Assembly: GCF_001274935.1 (NCBI RefSeq)
Contig: NZ_LILC01000006.1
Coordinates: 28,055 to 92,054 of the forward strand
Source of the DNA: Priestia koreensis
GTDB taxonomy: Bacteria; Bacillota; Bacilli; Bacillales; Bacillaceae_H
Direction of reading: 5' to 3'
DNA: 64,000 nucleotides
A model generated the notes under the pieces. The model ran no database searches. It worked only from the letters and a program-made list of their open reading frames with translations, and was not told the DNA's origin. The position numbers and the translations under genes are program-made. Each line of letters starts with the position of its first letter. The first letter of the stretch is position 1. Positions 51,817 to 62,368 of this stretch are shown in pieces.

Positions 51817-54243
51817 ATGCCATATATAGCTCATATTCGAAAAGAAGATGGCGGTATTCAAACTGTTCGAGAGCATTTAATTGAAGTGAAAGAACTTGCT
51901 GAATCCTATGGTGAAAAAATCAATGTGAAACATCTATCAGGGCTTGCAGGGATGCTTCATGATCTCGGAAAATATACAAACGAATTTCGTGATTACATCT
52001 TAGCGGCCGTCCAGAATCCAGATGCTCCACCGAGAAAAGGAAGTGTGGATCACTCTACAGCCGGTGGGAAATTCTTATATCAATTGCTTCATACAGAGAA
52101 TATGGTGCCATCGCAAGCGTTAGTAGCTGAGGTCGTGGGTAATGCCATTATTTCGCATCACTCCTACCTTCAAGACTTTCTTTCACCTAATTTAGAGTCG
52201 CCATTTCTATTACGAGTACGTGATAAAAAAGCAAAAGAATTAGAGGGGTTTGAAGAAATAAAACATCTTTTTTATCAAGAAGTTATAAGTTCAGAAGAAT
52301 TCAAACAGTATATTATGAATGCGACAACGGAGCTAGAAGCCTATCTATCGAAGGATTCTTCTGATTCACTGGAAAATAAGCTTCTTTTCTTAAGCAAATA
52401 TCTATTTAGTACCCTGATCGATGCGGATCGGACGAATACTCGGCTTTATGAAGAGAATAGTGGGGGAGAAGAAGAAGTCAATCACTCTGAACTCTTTGAA
52501 ACGTATTACAAAAGAGTTCTAAAGAAAATTGAGTCTTTCTCAGTGGATACACCTATTAATCAATTAAGAGCCAATATGTCGTTGCAGTGCGATGAATTTG
52601 CTGAAAAGCCATCCGGTATCTATACCTTATCTATCCCGACCGGTGGTGGGAAGACCTTAGCAAGTTTACGATACGCGCTCAAGCATGCGATTCGCCATGG
52701 GAAAAGGCAAATTATCTATGTGGTCCCTTTCACAACGATTATTGAGCAAAATGCAGCTGAAATTCGCAACATCTTACAAGACGATATTCATATCTTGGAG
52801 CACCATTCAAATGTGATTGAAGATGTAGAAGATGATGAAAATGAAGATGGATACGCAAGTATGAATCAGCGCTTAAAGTTAGCAAAAGATAAGTGGGATT
52901 CGCCTATCATCTTGACCACAATGGTTCAATTTTTAAATGTCTTTTATTCAAAGGGAAACCGAAATAGTAGACGTCTTCATAATCTGGCACAATCGGTTAT
53001 CATTTTTGATGAAGTGCAAAAGGTACCTGTGTCATGTGTTTCTTTGTTTAATCAGGCCTTAAACTTTTTGAAAACGTATGCGGGGTGCAGTATTCTCCTT
53101 TGTACAGCTACTCAACCCGCGTTAGACTTTGTGGAATATAAATTAGATATCCATAAGGACGCTGAAATTGTTCAAAATTTAGATGGAGTGGTTCGGTCAT
53201 TTAAACGAGTAAACATGGTTGATCAGGCGACGGAAGAACCATTTTCGACTTATCAACTCGCCTCATTTATTCATGAAAAGCAAAAAGAAGCGCAAAGTAT
53301 TTTAATCATCTTAAATACCAAAACCGTCGTCAAGGCTTTATATGAAACATTAAAAGAAAAGGAACCATATATTCCAATCTATCATCTCAGCACTTCAATG
53401 TGTGCTGCCCATAGAAAGCAGATTCTGACCGAAATTAGACAGTTATTACGAGATGAACATCCTGTAATTTGCATAAGCACACAGCTTATCGAAGCGGGTG
53501 TAGATGTAAGTTTTCATTGTGTCATTCGCTCGCTATCTGGATTAGATTCCATCGCTCAGGCAGCTGGAAGATGTAATAGACATGGTGAAAAAGGGATAAA
53601 AGACGTTTATCTGATTGATCATGCAGAAGAGAATTTAAAATTCCTCAAAGAAATTAAAGTGGGGAAAGAAATTACGAAAAAGATTTTACTAGACATGAAA
53701 AAGAACAGCAAAAGTCACGGTGGTGATTTGTTATCAAAAATAGCGATGGATCACTACTTCCACCATTACTATTCTGATCCTGAACTATCGTCTAAGCTGA
53801 ATTACTTTGTTCCTAAGCTGGAAAAAAATATGACGGACTTATTAACGGAAACCAAACGAACGTATAGTTACCATGATGCGTATGTAAGTAAGCATGGAAA
53901 ACCTGTTCCATTGTTCCTGGTCAATAGTTATAAAACGGCTGCCGATCATTTTGAGGTCATCGATAATGTAACGACAAGTGTACTGGTTCCGTACGGAGAA
54001 GGTAAGGAGTTAATTGCTACTCTAAGCGGAGAAGAAAATATTGACGATATTACTAAGCTCTTGCGAACAGGTCAACAGTATTCTGTGAACGTCTTTCAAT
54101 ATGAATTGGACAAGCTATCTGAAAATCAAGCACTTATCTCTTACTTTGATGGGAAATTACTAGCCATTAAAGAATCTGCCTATAGTAACGAGTATGGAGT
54201 GAATTTGAACAATGATAGTCCAATAGACATTTCAATATTCTAG
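51817..54243 (+). CDS. cas3: CRISPR-associated nuclease-helicase Cas3 (type I-C)
   Basis: An 808-residue protein with N-terminal HD nuclease (His48-Asp49 in GMLHDLGK, Asp78-His79 in SVDHS, later SHHSYLQD) and C-terminal superfamily-2 helicase (Walker A SIPTGGGKT at about 271-279, DEVQ at about 397, motif VI QAAGRCNRHG). Cascade-bound target DNA is unwound and degraded by it. All key residues are present. The start follows AAGGAG by seven bases. It is the first gene of the cas operon. Confidence 0.97.
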   Translation: MPYIAHIRKEDGGIQTVREHLIEVKELAESYGEKINVKHLSGLAGMLHDLGKYTNEFRDYILAAVQNPDAPPRKGSVDHSTAGGKFLYQLLHTENMVPSQALVAEVVGNAIISHHSYLQDFLSPNLESPFLLRVRDKKAKELEGFEEIKHLFYQEVISSEEFKQYIMNATTELEAYLSKDSSDSLENKLLFLSKYLFSTLIDADRTNTRLYEENSGGEEEVNHSELFETYYKRVLKKIESFSVDTPINQLRANMSLQCDEFAEKPSGIYTLSIPTGGGKTLASLRYALKHAIRHGKRQIIYVVPFTTIIEQNAAEIRNILQDDIHILEHHSNVIEDVEDDENEDGYASMNQRLKLAKDKWDSPIILTTMVQFLNVFYSKGNRNSRRLHNLAQSVIIFDEVQKVPVSCVSLFNQALNFLKTYAGCSILLCTATQPALDFVEYKLDIHKDAEIVQNLDGVVRSFKRVNMVDQATEEPFSTYQLASFIHEKQKEAQSILIILNTKTVVKALYETLKEKEPYIPIYHLSTSMCAAHRKQILTEIRQLLRDEHPVICISTQLIEAGVDVSFHCVIRSLSGLDSIAQAAGRCNRHGEKGIKDVYLIDHAEENLKFLKEIKVGKEITKKILLDMKKNSKSHGGDLLSKIAMDHYFHHYYSDPELSSKLNYFVPKLEKNMTDLLTETKRTYSYHDAYVSKHGKPVPLFLVNSYKTAADHFEVIDNVTTSVLVPYGEGKELIATLSGEENIDDITKLLRTGQQYSVNVFQYELDKLSENQALISYFDGKLLAIKESAYSNEYGVNLNNDSPIDISIF

Positions 54244-54279
54244 TACAACCATAACTAAATGGAATGAAGAGGTGAGGAA

Positions 54280-54999
54280 ATGAGAAATGCAATTGAATTT
54301 GAAGTGTATGGAAAATATGCGCTTTTCACAGATCCCCTAACAAAGTTGGGTGGAGAAAAGTATTCATACCATGTTCCGACATATCAAGCGTTAAAGGGAA
54401 TTGTGGAATCGATTTACTGGAAGCCTAGTTTGATTATGGTAGTAGATGCTATTCGAGTGATGAATCCAATTCGCATGGAATCAAAAGGGATGCGTCCCAT
54501 TGAGTATGGTGGTGGGAATACATTAGCGAGTTATACGTATTTAAAGGATGTACGCTATCAAGTAAGAGCCCACTTTGTTTTTAATTCCTACAGGACGGAT
54601 TTATCTTTTGATCATAATGAACATAAACATCATAACATTTTAAAGCGTTCTTTAAAGGTAGGGGGAAGAAGAGATATTTTCTTGGGAACAAGAGAATGCC
54701 AAGGATATGTAGAACCGTGTGTGTTTGGTGAGGGAGAAAGTTTTTATGACCAATATGGTGATTTACATATGGGAACGATGATTCATGGAATTAACTATCC
54801 TGATGAAACAAGTCATGGTCATATGGAAGTGCGATTATGGAATCCTACTATGAGAAATGGCATCATTGAGTTTCTTTCTCCGGATCAATGTTCACATGTA
54901 CGTCGAATTGGAGCAGGAAGTCCTAAACATTTTGATCATCACAATGTTCAATCAGTCGATGATTTATTCTATGAGTTAGAAGGGACGACAACTACATGA
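54280..54999 (+). CDS. cas5: Cas5c (Cas5d), pre-crRNA processing
   Basis: A 239-residue RAMP protein of type I-C (starts [20 protein letters not shown], typical [20 protein letters not shown]). In type I-C it replaces Cas6: it cuts the repeat in pre-crRNA and stays on the crRNA 5' handle. The gene starts 37 bases after the cas3 stop and overlaps cas8c by four bases (ATGA). Confidence 0.95.
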   Translation: MRNAIEFEVYGKYALFTDPLTKLGGEKYSYHVPTYQALKGIVESIYWKPSLIMVVDAIRVMNPIRMESKGMRPIEYGGGNTLASYTYLKDVRYQVRAHFVFNSYRTDLSFDHNEHKHHNILKRSLKVGGRRDIFLGTRECQGYVEPCVFGEGESFYDQYGDLHMGTMIHGINYPDETSHGHMEVRLWNPTMRNGIIEFLSPDQCSHVRRIGAGSPKHFDHHNVQSVDDLFYELEGTTTT

Positions 55000-56858
55000 G
55001 TTGGCTGCTGAACTTATATGAAACCTACGAAGCAAACTTAGATAGAGTGGGTGAAGTTGAACAGAAACGTAATGGCCAAGAATATACGCTTATACCCATC
55101 TCACATACGACTCAAAATGCTCATATTGAGGTGGAGATTACGGAAGACGGACATTTCCATTCTGCACGTGTTTTAGACAAAAATGAATCTAATACTCTTA
55201 TACCTTGCACAGAAGATGCATCAAGTCGGTCAGGGTCAAAAGTAGCGCCTTATCCACTTCATGACAAACTACCTTATGTAGCAGGAGACTTTTCGACTTA
55301 TACAGGAAACAGCAAGAGTGATCGCTCTTTTGATGCCTACATAAAGCAACTGGGCGAATGGGCAAATTCAGCGTATAGTACCTCAACATTAAAAAGCGTG
55401 TTTCAGTATCTTCAAAAGAAAACGCTTATTAAAGATTTAGCCGATGCTCGTATATTGTGGACCGATTCAAAAGGTAGCTTAATAGATAAGTGGGAGAAGA
55501 AGTACGAGGAACTATCTCCTCAAAAGCCTGACATTTTCTCAGCTCTTCCTGGAAGCATGGATGGGGCATTTATTCGATTTAATGTTTATTCTCCCGATTC
55601 CGATTCCCCAAAAATATGGCGAGATCCAGACATGTATCAATCATTTATTTCTTATTATAAGGACCAACTGAGTGAACCTGACTTTTGCTATGTAACAGGA
55701 CAAGTGAAGCCAGTTACCGAGAGACATGCAAATAAGATTCGAAATGCGGGAGATAAAGCAAAGATCATTTCCTCTAACGATAATAGTGGCTTCACGTTCC
55801 GTGGGAGATTTAGTAAAAGCCACGAAGTAGCCAGCGTTAGCTATGACGTTTCTCAAAAAGCACACAATGCACTAAAGTGGTTGATTAATCGTCAAGGAAA
55901 AGTCATTGATGAAAGGGTTTTTCTAATATGGGAAAACAATCAGAACAATACTCCGGACTTTTTCGATGACCCTTTTTCACTAGAACCATTTGTAGTCGAA
56001 AAGAAGGCATTCACAAATAAGGAATTTGCAAAAGAAGTATCAAAGGCGTTAGATGGGTATCGATCAGATCTAGATATAAAAAGTGAGGTAAACATTCTTA
56101 TCTTAGATGCTGCGACTACAGGTCGATTAGCGGTTCTCTATTATCGTAATTTGGATAAAAATCTATATTTAGATCGCTTAAAGGCATGGTATACCACCTG
56201 TTTGTGGTATCAATCCTTTTATAAAAAAGAAGAGAAGCGTTCCATTCAAGTGATAGGAACGCCGGTACCCAAAGATATTGCTTTTGGGTGCTTTGGGTCA
56301 AAAGTAAACGACAAGATTATTAAGAGTGTAGTCGAGCGATTGTCTCCCTGCATTCTTGATGGAAAGAAAATACCGACAGATTTAATAAGAAATGCAGTTA
56401 CAAGGGCATCTAATCCGTTGTCCATGGACACATGGGAGTGGGAGAAAACGTTAAGTATTGCATGTGCTCTAGTAAATAAAGAGGAGAGATATGAAATGTC
56501 TTTAGATGTGGAGAGTCAGGATCGAGATTATTTATTCGGACGTTTATTGGCAATCGCTGATGTGTTAGAAAGAAGAGCACTAGCAAACAATGAAAGTCGA
56601 CCAACAAACGCCATGCGTTACATGACCGCTTTTTCAAAACATCCTTTACGAACGTGGAAAGTCATTCAGGAATTATTGCAACCCTATCAAATTCGATTGG
56701 GCAGTAATGCTACTTACTTAACAAAGCTTATTGATGAAGTAGCATCTAAAATTGATTTCAGTGATTTTAATAATCAACCACTTTCAGGAAAGTATTTATT
56801 AGGTTTCTATAGTCAGCGTCATGAATTATACAAGAAAAAAGAGAGTGTTACGAATTAA
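54996..56858 (+). CDS. cas8c: Cas8c (Csd1), Cascade large subunit
   Basis: A 620-residue type I-C large subunit ([20 protein letters not shown] start, FCYVTGQ, then [14 protein letters not shown] and [11 protein letters not shown], the usual Csd1 motifs). It recognises the PAM and recruits Cas3. In type I-C an internal start may also make the small subunit (Cas11c); its position was not identified here. It overlaps cas5. Confidence 0.95.
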   Translation: MSWLLNLYETYEANLDRVGEVEQKRNGQEYTLIPISHTTQNAHIEVEITEDGHFHSARVLDKNESNTLIPCTEDASSRSGSKVAPYPLHDKLPYVAGDFSTYTGNSKSDRSFDAYIKQLGEWANSAYSTSTLKSVFQYLQKKTLIKDLADARILWTDSKGSLIDKWEKKYEELSPQKPDIFSALPGSMDGAFIRFNVYSPDSDSPKIWRDPDMYQSFISYYKDQLSEPDFCYVTGQVKPVTERHANKIRNAGDKAKIISSNDNSGFTFRGRFSKSHEVASVSYDVSQKAHNALKWLINRQGKVIDERVFLIWENNQNNTPDFFDDPFSLEPFVVEKKAFTNKEFAKEVSKALDGYRSDLDIKSEVNILILDAATTGRLAVLYYRNLDKNLYLDRLKAWYTTCLWYQSFYKKEEKRSIQVIGTPVPKDIAFGCFGSKVNDKIIKSVVERLSPCILDGKKIPTDLIRNAVTRASNPLSMDTWEWEKTLSIACALVNKEERYEMSLDVESQDRDYLFGRLLAIADVLERRALANNESRPTNAMRYMTAFSKHPLRTWKVIQELLQPYQIRLGSNATYLTKLIDEVASKIDFSDFNNQPLSGKYLLGFYSQRHELYKKKESVTN

Positions 56859-56886
56859 AAAATAGCCATTAAAAGGAGAATGAATA

Positions 56887-57750
56887 ATGAGTATTCTAGA
56901 AAACAAGATTGATTTTGCAGTAATTGTATCTGTCACAAAAGCAAACCCCAATGGTGATCCCTTAAATGGGAATCGCCCTCGCCAAGATTATGATGGGTAC
57001 GGTGAAATTTCGGATGTAGCCATTAAACGTAAAATTCGAAATCGACTGCAAGATTTGGGGGAGTCCGTATTCGTGCAATCTGATGATCGTAAGGTAGATG
57101 AGTATAAAAGTCTACGTGACCGTGCTGAAGGCAATGAAAAACTTAGTAAGATACTAAAAGAAAAGAATGTATCAAAAGACGATTTTGCTCGAGCCGCCTG
57201 CCAAGAGTGGATTGATGTACGAAGCTTTGGACAAGTCTTTGCATTTAAAGGATCAGGTAAAGGTGGCGGCGTTTCAGTAGGGGTAAGAGGTCCCGTTTCT
57301 GTTCATACAGCCACTAGTGTGAACCCTATTGATATCACAAGTATGCAGATTACCAAAAGTGTGAACTCAGAAACAGGAGAGAAGAAGAGCTCCGATACGA
57401 TGGGAATGAAACATCGTGTGGACTTTGGAGTGTATGTCTTTTATGGAAGTATTAATACTCAGCTTGCGGAGAAAACGGGTTTCACCAAGAGTGATGCCGA
57501 TAAAATTAAAGAGTCGTTAATTACTTTATTCGAAAATGATTTATCTTCGGCGCGACCTGAAGGAAGCATGGAAGTTCACAAAGTCTATTGGTGGGAGCAT
57601 AATTCTAAAATGGGTCAGTATTCGTCCGCTAAAGTGCATCGATCTCTGAATGTTGAAGCAAATGTAGACACACCAAAGTCGGTTGAAGATTATCAATTTA
57701 CACATAAAGAATTAGATGATTTGAAAGTAGAAGTGATTGATGGATTATAA
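56887..57750 (+). CDS. cas7: Cas7c (Csd2), Cascade backbone
   Basis: A 287-residue RAMP (VTKANPNGDPLNGNRPRQDY near the start, RGPVSVHTATSVNPIDI, GMKHRVDFGVYVFYGSI). Several copies coat the crRNA spacer. It starts after AAAGGAG and ends inside the cas4 gene. Confidence 0.96.
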   Translation: MSILENKIDFAVIVSVTKANPNGDPLNGNRPRQDYDGYGEISDVAIKRKIRNRLQDLGESVFVQSDDRKVDEYKSLRDRAEGNEKLSKILKEKNVSKDDFARAACQEWIDVRSFGQVFAFKGSGKGGGVSVGVRGPVSVHTATSVNPIDITSMQITKSVNSETGEKKSSDTMGMKHRVDFGVYVFYGSINTQLAEKTGFTKSDADKIKESLITLFENDLSSARPEGSMEVHKVYWWEHNSKMGQYSSAKVHRSLNVEANVDTPKSVEDYQFTHKELDDLKVEVIDGL

Positions 57751-58393
57751 TGAAGAGGATTTTCTCATGTTGTCTGGAATTCAGCATTTCCAGTTTTGTA
57801 AACGTCAGTGGGCACTGATACACATCGAACAACAATGGGAAGAAAATGTGCGCACTGTACAGGGGCGTCATCTTCATGAAAAAGCAGATAATCCGTTCAT
57901 TAGGGAAAAGCGAAACAATAAATTAATTGTTCGAGGAATGCCTGTAAAATCAAATGATTTAAGGGTTACAGGTATATGTGATGTAGTGGAATTTATAAAG
58001 CATCAACAAGGTATACAATTAGATGGAGTAGAGGGATCCTACCTTCCTTATCCAATTGAATATAAGCGCGGAAAACCTAAAACGAATGATTCAGACATTC
58101 TACAGTTAGTGGCACAGGCAATGTGTTTGGAAGAAATGTTGGTCTGTGAAGTTCATACAGGCTATCTATTTTATAACGAAGTTAAGCAAAGAGTAAGGGT
58201 TGACCTAACTTTGGAACATAAGAATAAGGTAAGAAAAATTGTAAGTGAAATGCAGACTTACTACAACCGCCGCCACACCCCTAAAGTAAAAACAGGTTCT
58301 TTTTGTACCAGTTGTTCTCTTTCCTCTATTTGTCTACCAAAATTGATGAATAAGCAATCTGTAAAAAGCTATATCGAGGGGAGATTGGGGTAA
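57740..58393 (+). CDS. cas4: Cas4 nuclease for spacer acquisition
   Basis: A 217-residue RecB-type nuclease with the iron-sulfur cysteines (FQFCKRQW and near the end FCTSC...ICLP) and the catalytic EYKRGK. Cas4 trims prespacers and fixes PAM and orientation with Cas1-Cas2. ATG 57740 is preferred over TTG 57737. It overlaps cas7 by 11 bases and its stop overlaps the cas1 start. Confidence 0.93.
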   Translation: MDYNEEDFLMLSGIQHFQFCKRQWALIHIEQQWEENVRTVQGRHLHEKADNPFIREKRNNKLIVRGMPVKSNDLRVTGICDVVEFIKHQQGIQLDGVEGSYLPYPIEYKRGKPKTNDSDILQLVAQAMCLEEMLVCEVHTGYLFYNEVKQRVRVDLTLEHKNKVRKIVSEMQTYYNRRHTPKVKTGSFCTSCSLSSICLPKLMNKQSVKSYIEGRLG

Positions 58394-59424
58394 TGAAAAA
58401 ACTACTTAATACCTTGTTTGTTACCCAACCTGATGTGTATTTATCGTTAGATGGTGATAACATTGTGTTACTAAAGGATAAGGAAAGGCTTGGTCGTCTT
58501 CCTCTTCATAATTTAGAGTCCATCGTAACATTTGGCTACACGGGAGCTAGTCCGGGATTAATGGGATATTGTGCAGAAAAAGGAATTGCACTTTCATTTT
58601 TTACGATGAATGGAAGATTTTCAGCAAGAGTAATTGGGCCAAGCAAAGGGAATGTGGTGTTGAGAAAGAAACAATATCGTATTTCCGAAGTGGAGGCACA
58701 CTCTGCAACCATCGCTCGAAATTTTATTTTTGGTAAAATTTATAACAGCAAATGGATTATTGAAAGAGTGACAAGGGACAATCCATTGAGGGTAAATGTT
58801 CTTCAATTTAAGGAGATTTCCCAGCTCCTCTCTTCAATTATGCTAGAAGTGCGAAAGTGTGAAGATTTAGAACGTTTGCGGGGATTAGAGGGACATGCAG
58901 CAAGAAGTTACAATCAACTATTTAACCAAATGATCTTACAACAAAAAGAGTCTTTCTATTTTCACACGAGGTCACGAAGACCACCTTTAGACAATGTAAA
59001 TGCAATGCTCTCTTTTGCATATACATTATTAGCTAATGAGTGCACAGCAGCTTTAGAAGGGGTTGGATTAGATGCTTATGTGGGCTTTTTACACAGAGAC
59101 AGACCAGGTCGAGCATCGCTAGCGTTAGATTTAATGGAAGAGCTTAGAGGAGTCTTTGCAGATCGATTTGTCTTATCATTAATTAATAAAAAGATTGTTA
59201 GTGAAAGCGACTTTGTGCGAAAAGAAAGTGGTGCTGTTATCATGACAGACATAGCCAGAAAGAAATTTTTAACGGCTTGGCAAAATAAAAAGCAAGAAAA
59301 AATAACGCATCCTTATTTGGGAGAAAAAATTACATGGGGATTAGTTCCTCATGTACAATCTCTATTACTAGCAAGATACTTAAGAAACGACTTAGATGAA
59401 TATCCACCATTTTTATGGAAGTAG
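58393..59424 (+). CDS. cas1: Cas1 integrase (type I-C)
   Basis: A 343-residue protein with the metal ligands in LRGLEGHAARSY (Glu), VGFLHRDRPGR (His) and LALDLMEELR (Asp/Glu). It integrates spacers with Cas2. The length is normal for type I-C. It is coupled to cas4 (TAATG). Confidence 0.97.
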   Translation: MKKLLNTLFVTQPDVYLSLDGDNIVLLKDKERLGRLPLHNLESIVTFGYTGASPGLMGYCAEKGIALSFFTMNGRFSARVIGPSKGNVVLRKKQYRISEVEAHSATIARNFIFGKIYNSKWIIERVTRDNPLRVNVLQFKEISQLLSSIMLEVRKCEDLERLRGLEGHAARSYNQLFNQMILQQKESFYFHTRSRRPPLDNVNAMLSFAYTLLANECTAALEGVGLDAYVGFLHRDRPGRASLALDLMEELRGVFADRFVLSLINKKIVSESDFVRKESGAVIMTDIARKKFLTAWQNKKQEKITHPYLGEKITWGLVPHVQSLLLARYLRNDLDEYPPFLWK

Positions 59425-59433
59425 GTGAATAAC

Positions 59434-59724
59434 TTGCTTGTGTTGATTACGTATGATGTTAGCGTAATATCAGAAGGTGGTCAAAGAAGATTACGAAAAG
59501 TAGCGAAAATTTGCCAAAAATATGGCCAAAGAGTTCAAAATTCTGTATTTGAATGCGTAATAAATACTACTCAGTTTGCACAATTACAAATGGAGTTATT
59601 AGCTAGTATAGATGAGGATTGTGATAGTTTGAGATTTTATCGTTTAGGTGATAATTATAAAGCCAAAGTTCAACACATTGGAGTAAACAATGCAGTAGAT
59701 ATAGAAGGTCCCTTGTTGTTTTAG
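59434..59724 (+). CDS. cas2: Cas2 (type I-C)
   Basis: A 96-residue ferredoxin-fold protein (MLVLITYDVS, then RLRKVAKICQKYGQRVQNSV, FECV, SLRFYRLGDNYKAKV). I chose TTG 59434 because AGGTGA lies five bases upstream and the product then begins like other type I-C Cas2 proteins; GTG 59425 is the alternative. It bridges the Cas1 dimers. Confidence 0.95.
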   Translation: MLVLITYDVSVISEGGQRRLRKVAKICQKYGQRVQNSVFECVINTTQFAQLQMELLASIDEDCDSLRFYRLGDNYKAKVQHIGVNNAVDIEGPLLF

Positions 59725-59893
59725 TGCGAATGGAAGGTAAACATAAAAATACAGGGACATTCGCACCTTGTTATGATCAGTTCAAACATCTTTTTGATGC
59801 TTATTTGCATAGTTTCATCTGCCTTTATTACTAAAAACAAGTCGTACACCTCTATTTTTTGTGGTTTTTAGCCTGAAATTGGCTAAATTCGCA
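59725..59893 (+). promoter_or_regulatory. CRISPR leader
   Basis: An AT-rich, gene-free 169 bp between cas2 and the first repeat. It holds an inverted repeat (GTGCGAATG at 59724-59732 and CATTCGCAC at 59758-59766). New spacers should enter next to its right end, and the array promoter should lie here. Confidence 0.75.
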
Positions 59894-60981
59894 GTCGCAT
59901 CCTATATGGATGCGTGGATTGAAATTATTTACGGCTATTATGTCATTTATATCACTGGTGTCGCATCCTATATGGATGCGTGGATTGAAATTTTTTTGCT
60001 ATCTTCTTTTTTACTATCATCCTTTGTCGCATCCTATATGGATGCGTGGATTGAAATCCGTCGCATTTACTTTTTTAGCTGCTACTGGAAGTCGCATCCT
60101 ATATGGATGCGTGGATTGAAAGTGGTGTAAGTTGTCTTGTAAATTGTGAGACACGGTCGCATCCTATATGGATGCGTGGATTGAAATAATAGGAAGTGGT
60201 TTCCCATCTAACCCTAATCCCATGTCGCATCCTATATGGATGCGTGGATTGAAATACTATATTGACTTCCCTGTTAAAACAGAAGCAGGGTCGCATCCTA
60301 TATGGATGCGTGGATTGAAATACGTAATTTATCGGTAGCGTCACCAATATCATTGTCGCATCCTATATGGATGCGTGGATTGAAATTAGATATGGTTGCC
60401 TACGAAAAACACGTAGACTTGTCGCATCCTATATGGATGCGTGGATTGAAATCTCAAAGAACGTTATTATCACCCTTAGACTATGGTCGCATCCTATATG
60501 GATGCGTGGATTGAAATTTTTAAGGCTTGCATAATTGATTTATAAAGTAACAGTCGCATCCTATATGGATGCGTGGATTGAAATATTTTATTTCTCAACC
60601 ATTCGATCAAGATAATAAGTCGCATCCTATATGGATGCGTGGATTGAAATCTCGCATATGCTACTAAATTAACCGTTTCCGGGAAGTCGCATCCTATATG
60701 GATGCGTGGATTGAAATACCTAATGTTCCCGGTGAACAACTTAGAGAAACGTCGCATCCTATATGGATGCGTGGATTGAAATTATTATACTATCCCTAGC
60801 ACGAGTTTCGTTAAAAGTCGCATCCTATATGGATGCGTGGATTGAAATATGCTAGGCGTTAACTTCTGTGCAAATTTCGATAGGTCGCATCCTATATGGA
60901 TGCGTGGATTGAAATATTTTATTTCTCAACCATTCGATCAAGATAATAAGTCGCATCCTATATGGATGCGTGTTTTGAAAT
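59894..60981 (+). CRISPR. Type I-C array, 17 repeats and 16 spacers
   Basis: The repeat of 32 bases begins GTCGCATCCTATATGGATGC and ends GTGGATTGAAAT; GCATCC/GGATGC forms the hairpin, and GTGGATTGAAA(T) is the Cas5c-cut handle typical of type I-C. Repeats start at 59894, 59960, 60026, 60091, 60156, 60224, 60290, 60355, 60421, 60486, 60553, 60619, 60686, 60751, 60817, 60884 and 60950. Spacers are 33-36 bases. The fourth repeat lacks the last T. The seventeenth is degenerate (GTTTT for GGATT), marking the old end. Spacers 11 (60585-60618) and 16 (60916-60949) are identical. Confidence 0.98.
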
Positions 60982-61145
60982 GCTTCACGCTTTTTCTATT
61001 ATGTAAAAGGGTAGTATGCAAAGAAGATTCAGGAAAAGCCATTTTAATTGCTAATAAGAAGGTTACAAACACTAAGAAAGATCTAAACTATACTAAAGAA
61101 TTCAAATTAGAATTGTTCAGTAGTTCAGATCTTTTTGTGAATATG

Positions 61146-62261
61146 TTACAAATCTTTTCTTTTTTTACCCATATTCTTCGATGCCTCATGCGCCCGTTCT
61201 TTATCCGAGTTCGTATACAGTACTGCGGTATTCATCGAGCTATGTCCCAATTGGTTCATGACTAATACTAAATCACCCGTTTCCTCGGCTAGCTGCGTAG
61301 CATAAGTATGACGCAATTTATGAGGAGAGAGGGATTTGTTCGATTGAAACGCCTTGCTGTATTTCTTCACCATTTGTTGAATGGATCTTACAGACAAAGG
61401 GGAAGCATGACCTTCATAGCGCGTAACAAACAAATAACTATCTTCTTCTTTTTTTACTCGGTATTTTCGCTCTCGGATGGCTAAATAGTCCTGTATATCC
61501 TCCATCGCCTGGGGGACAACCGATACAATATCTTCTTTATTTCCTTTCCGTACGACCGCAATCTCATTCGTCGTAAAGTTTAGATCACGTAAACGCAAGT
61601 TTGCCAGCTCATTCACACGAATACCTGAACCTAAAAAGAGCGAGAGAATGGCGTAGTCACGAGCTACATCACGATAGAAATAGGGCTTGGCTCTTTTGGT
61701 TAGCGTATGCTCATATCCATTTTTAACAAAGGAGAGGAATTTCACGTCTTCATCTTTATGAAAAATGGATTTCGAGATACGTCCAGAACGCGCATTCAAT
61801 GTTTCCTTTTTCTTGTGTACCGTGATCTTCTGCATGACGTTTCGATAGAAGTAGGGTTCTTGTTGGTCATTCTCTGTTTCAACCGTTAAATACTTAAAGA
61901 GGGATCGTAGCGCTGATATTTTACGGTTGGTGGAGACTTGCTCCGGCTTTTTCTTCTCATTTGTTTTTTGTGATACGACGATCTCTTTACGATTCACGAA
62001 CTTAAAAAATGACTTGGCTGCTTCTAATGGAAGCTTTTCCAATACCTCTAAAGGAATATCCTTCATTTCTTCGCAATCAGTAAATCCTTCGGCCATTAAC
62101 CACTCAAAAAAGAGCTTATAGTCGTGTAAATAGCCTAAAAGAGTAGAGGAAGAGTGTGTATCAAGTTTGTCATCCACATATTGCTGTACATAGAAGGGCA
62201 TAGAGAGAAGCATATCCTTTAAGCGCTCTTCATGTATCTGGTGTTGTCTAGAATTTGGCAA
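61146..62261 (-). CDS. XerS-like tyrosine recombinase
   Basis: A 371-residue integrase with SAM-like N-terminal domain and catalytic domain. Active-site residues are Arg215 (GSGIRVNEL), Lys239, His314-x-x-Arg317 (SPHKLRHTY), His340 (LGHSS) and Tyr349 (VLYTNSD), all present. The size and N-terminal features (PFYVQQYVDDKLDTHSSSTL, LEAAKSFFKFVN) match XerS-type single recombinases. It could resolve plasmid multimers or move the neighbouring cargo. It starts with TTG, seven bases after GGAAG. Candidate sites lie 40-110 bp upstream. Confidence 0.9.
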   Translation of the reverse strand: MPNSRQHQIHEERLKDMLLSMPFYVQQYVDDKLDTHSSSTLLGYLHDYKLFFEWLMAEGFTDCEEMKDIPLEVLEKLPLEAAKSFFKFVNRKEIVVSQKTNEKKKPEQVSTNRKISALRSLFKYLTVETENDQQEPYFYRNVMQKITVHKKKETLNARSGRISKSIFHKDEDVKFLSFVKNGYEHTLTKRAKPYFYRDVARDYAILSLFLGSGIRVNELANLRLRDLNFTTNEIAVVRKGNKEDIVSVVPQAMEDIQDYLAIRERKYRVKKEEDSYLFVTRYEGHASPLSVRSIQQMVKKYSKAFQSNKSLSPHKLRHTYATQLAEETGDLVLVMNQLGHSSMNTAVLYTNSDKERAHEASKNMGKKRKDL

Positions 62262-62307
62262 CCGTCATCTTCCTTTCTAAATGGTGTATAGGATGAAAGA
62301 CAAAAGC

Positions 62308-62368
62308 CGACACCTGAGTTGGTGTCGAACTTTGTAGAATTATGCGTTAAATAGGATTTTAACGCATA
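62308..62368. promoter_or_regulatory. Candidate recombination site upstream of xerS-like gene
   Basis: Two inverted repeats: CGACACC/GGTGTCG (62308-62314, 62321-62327) and TATGCGTTAA/TTAACGCATA (62341-62350, 62359-62368) with an 8-base spacer. The second has the size of a Xer core (two inverted half-sites and a 6-8 bp centre). A half-site-like TTAACGCA recurs near 63501. The function is inferred. Confidence 0.45.

Noticed and set aside
59861..61265. Several open frames on both strands across the CRISPR array
   Set aside because: They encode only translated repeats (SYMDAWIEI or HPYRMR patterns) and are artefacts of the array.
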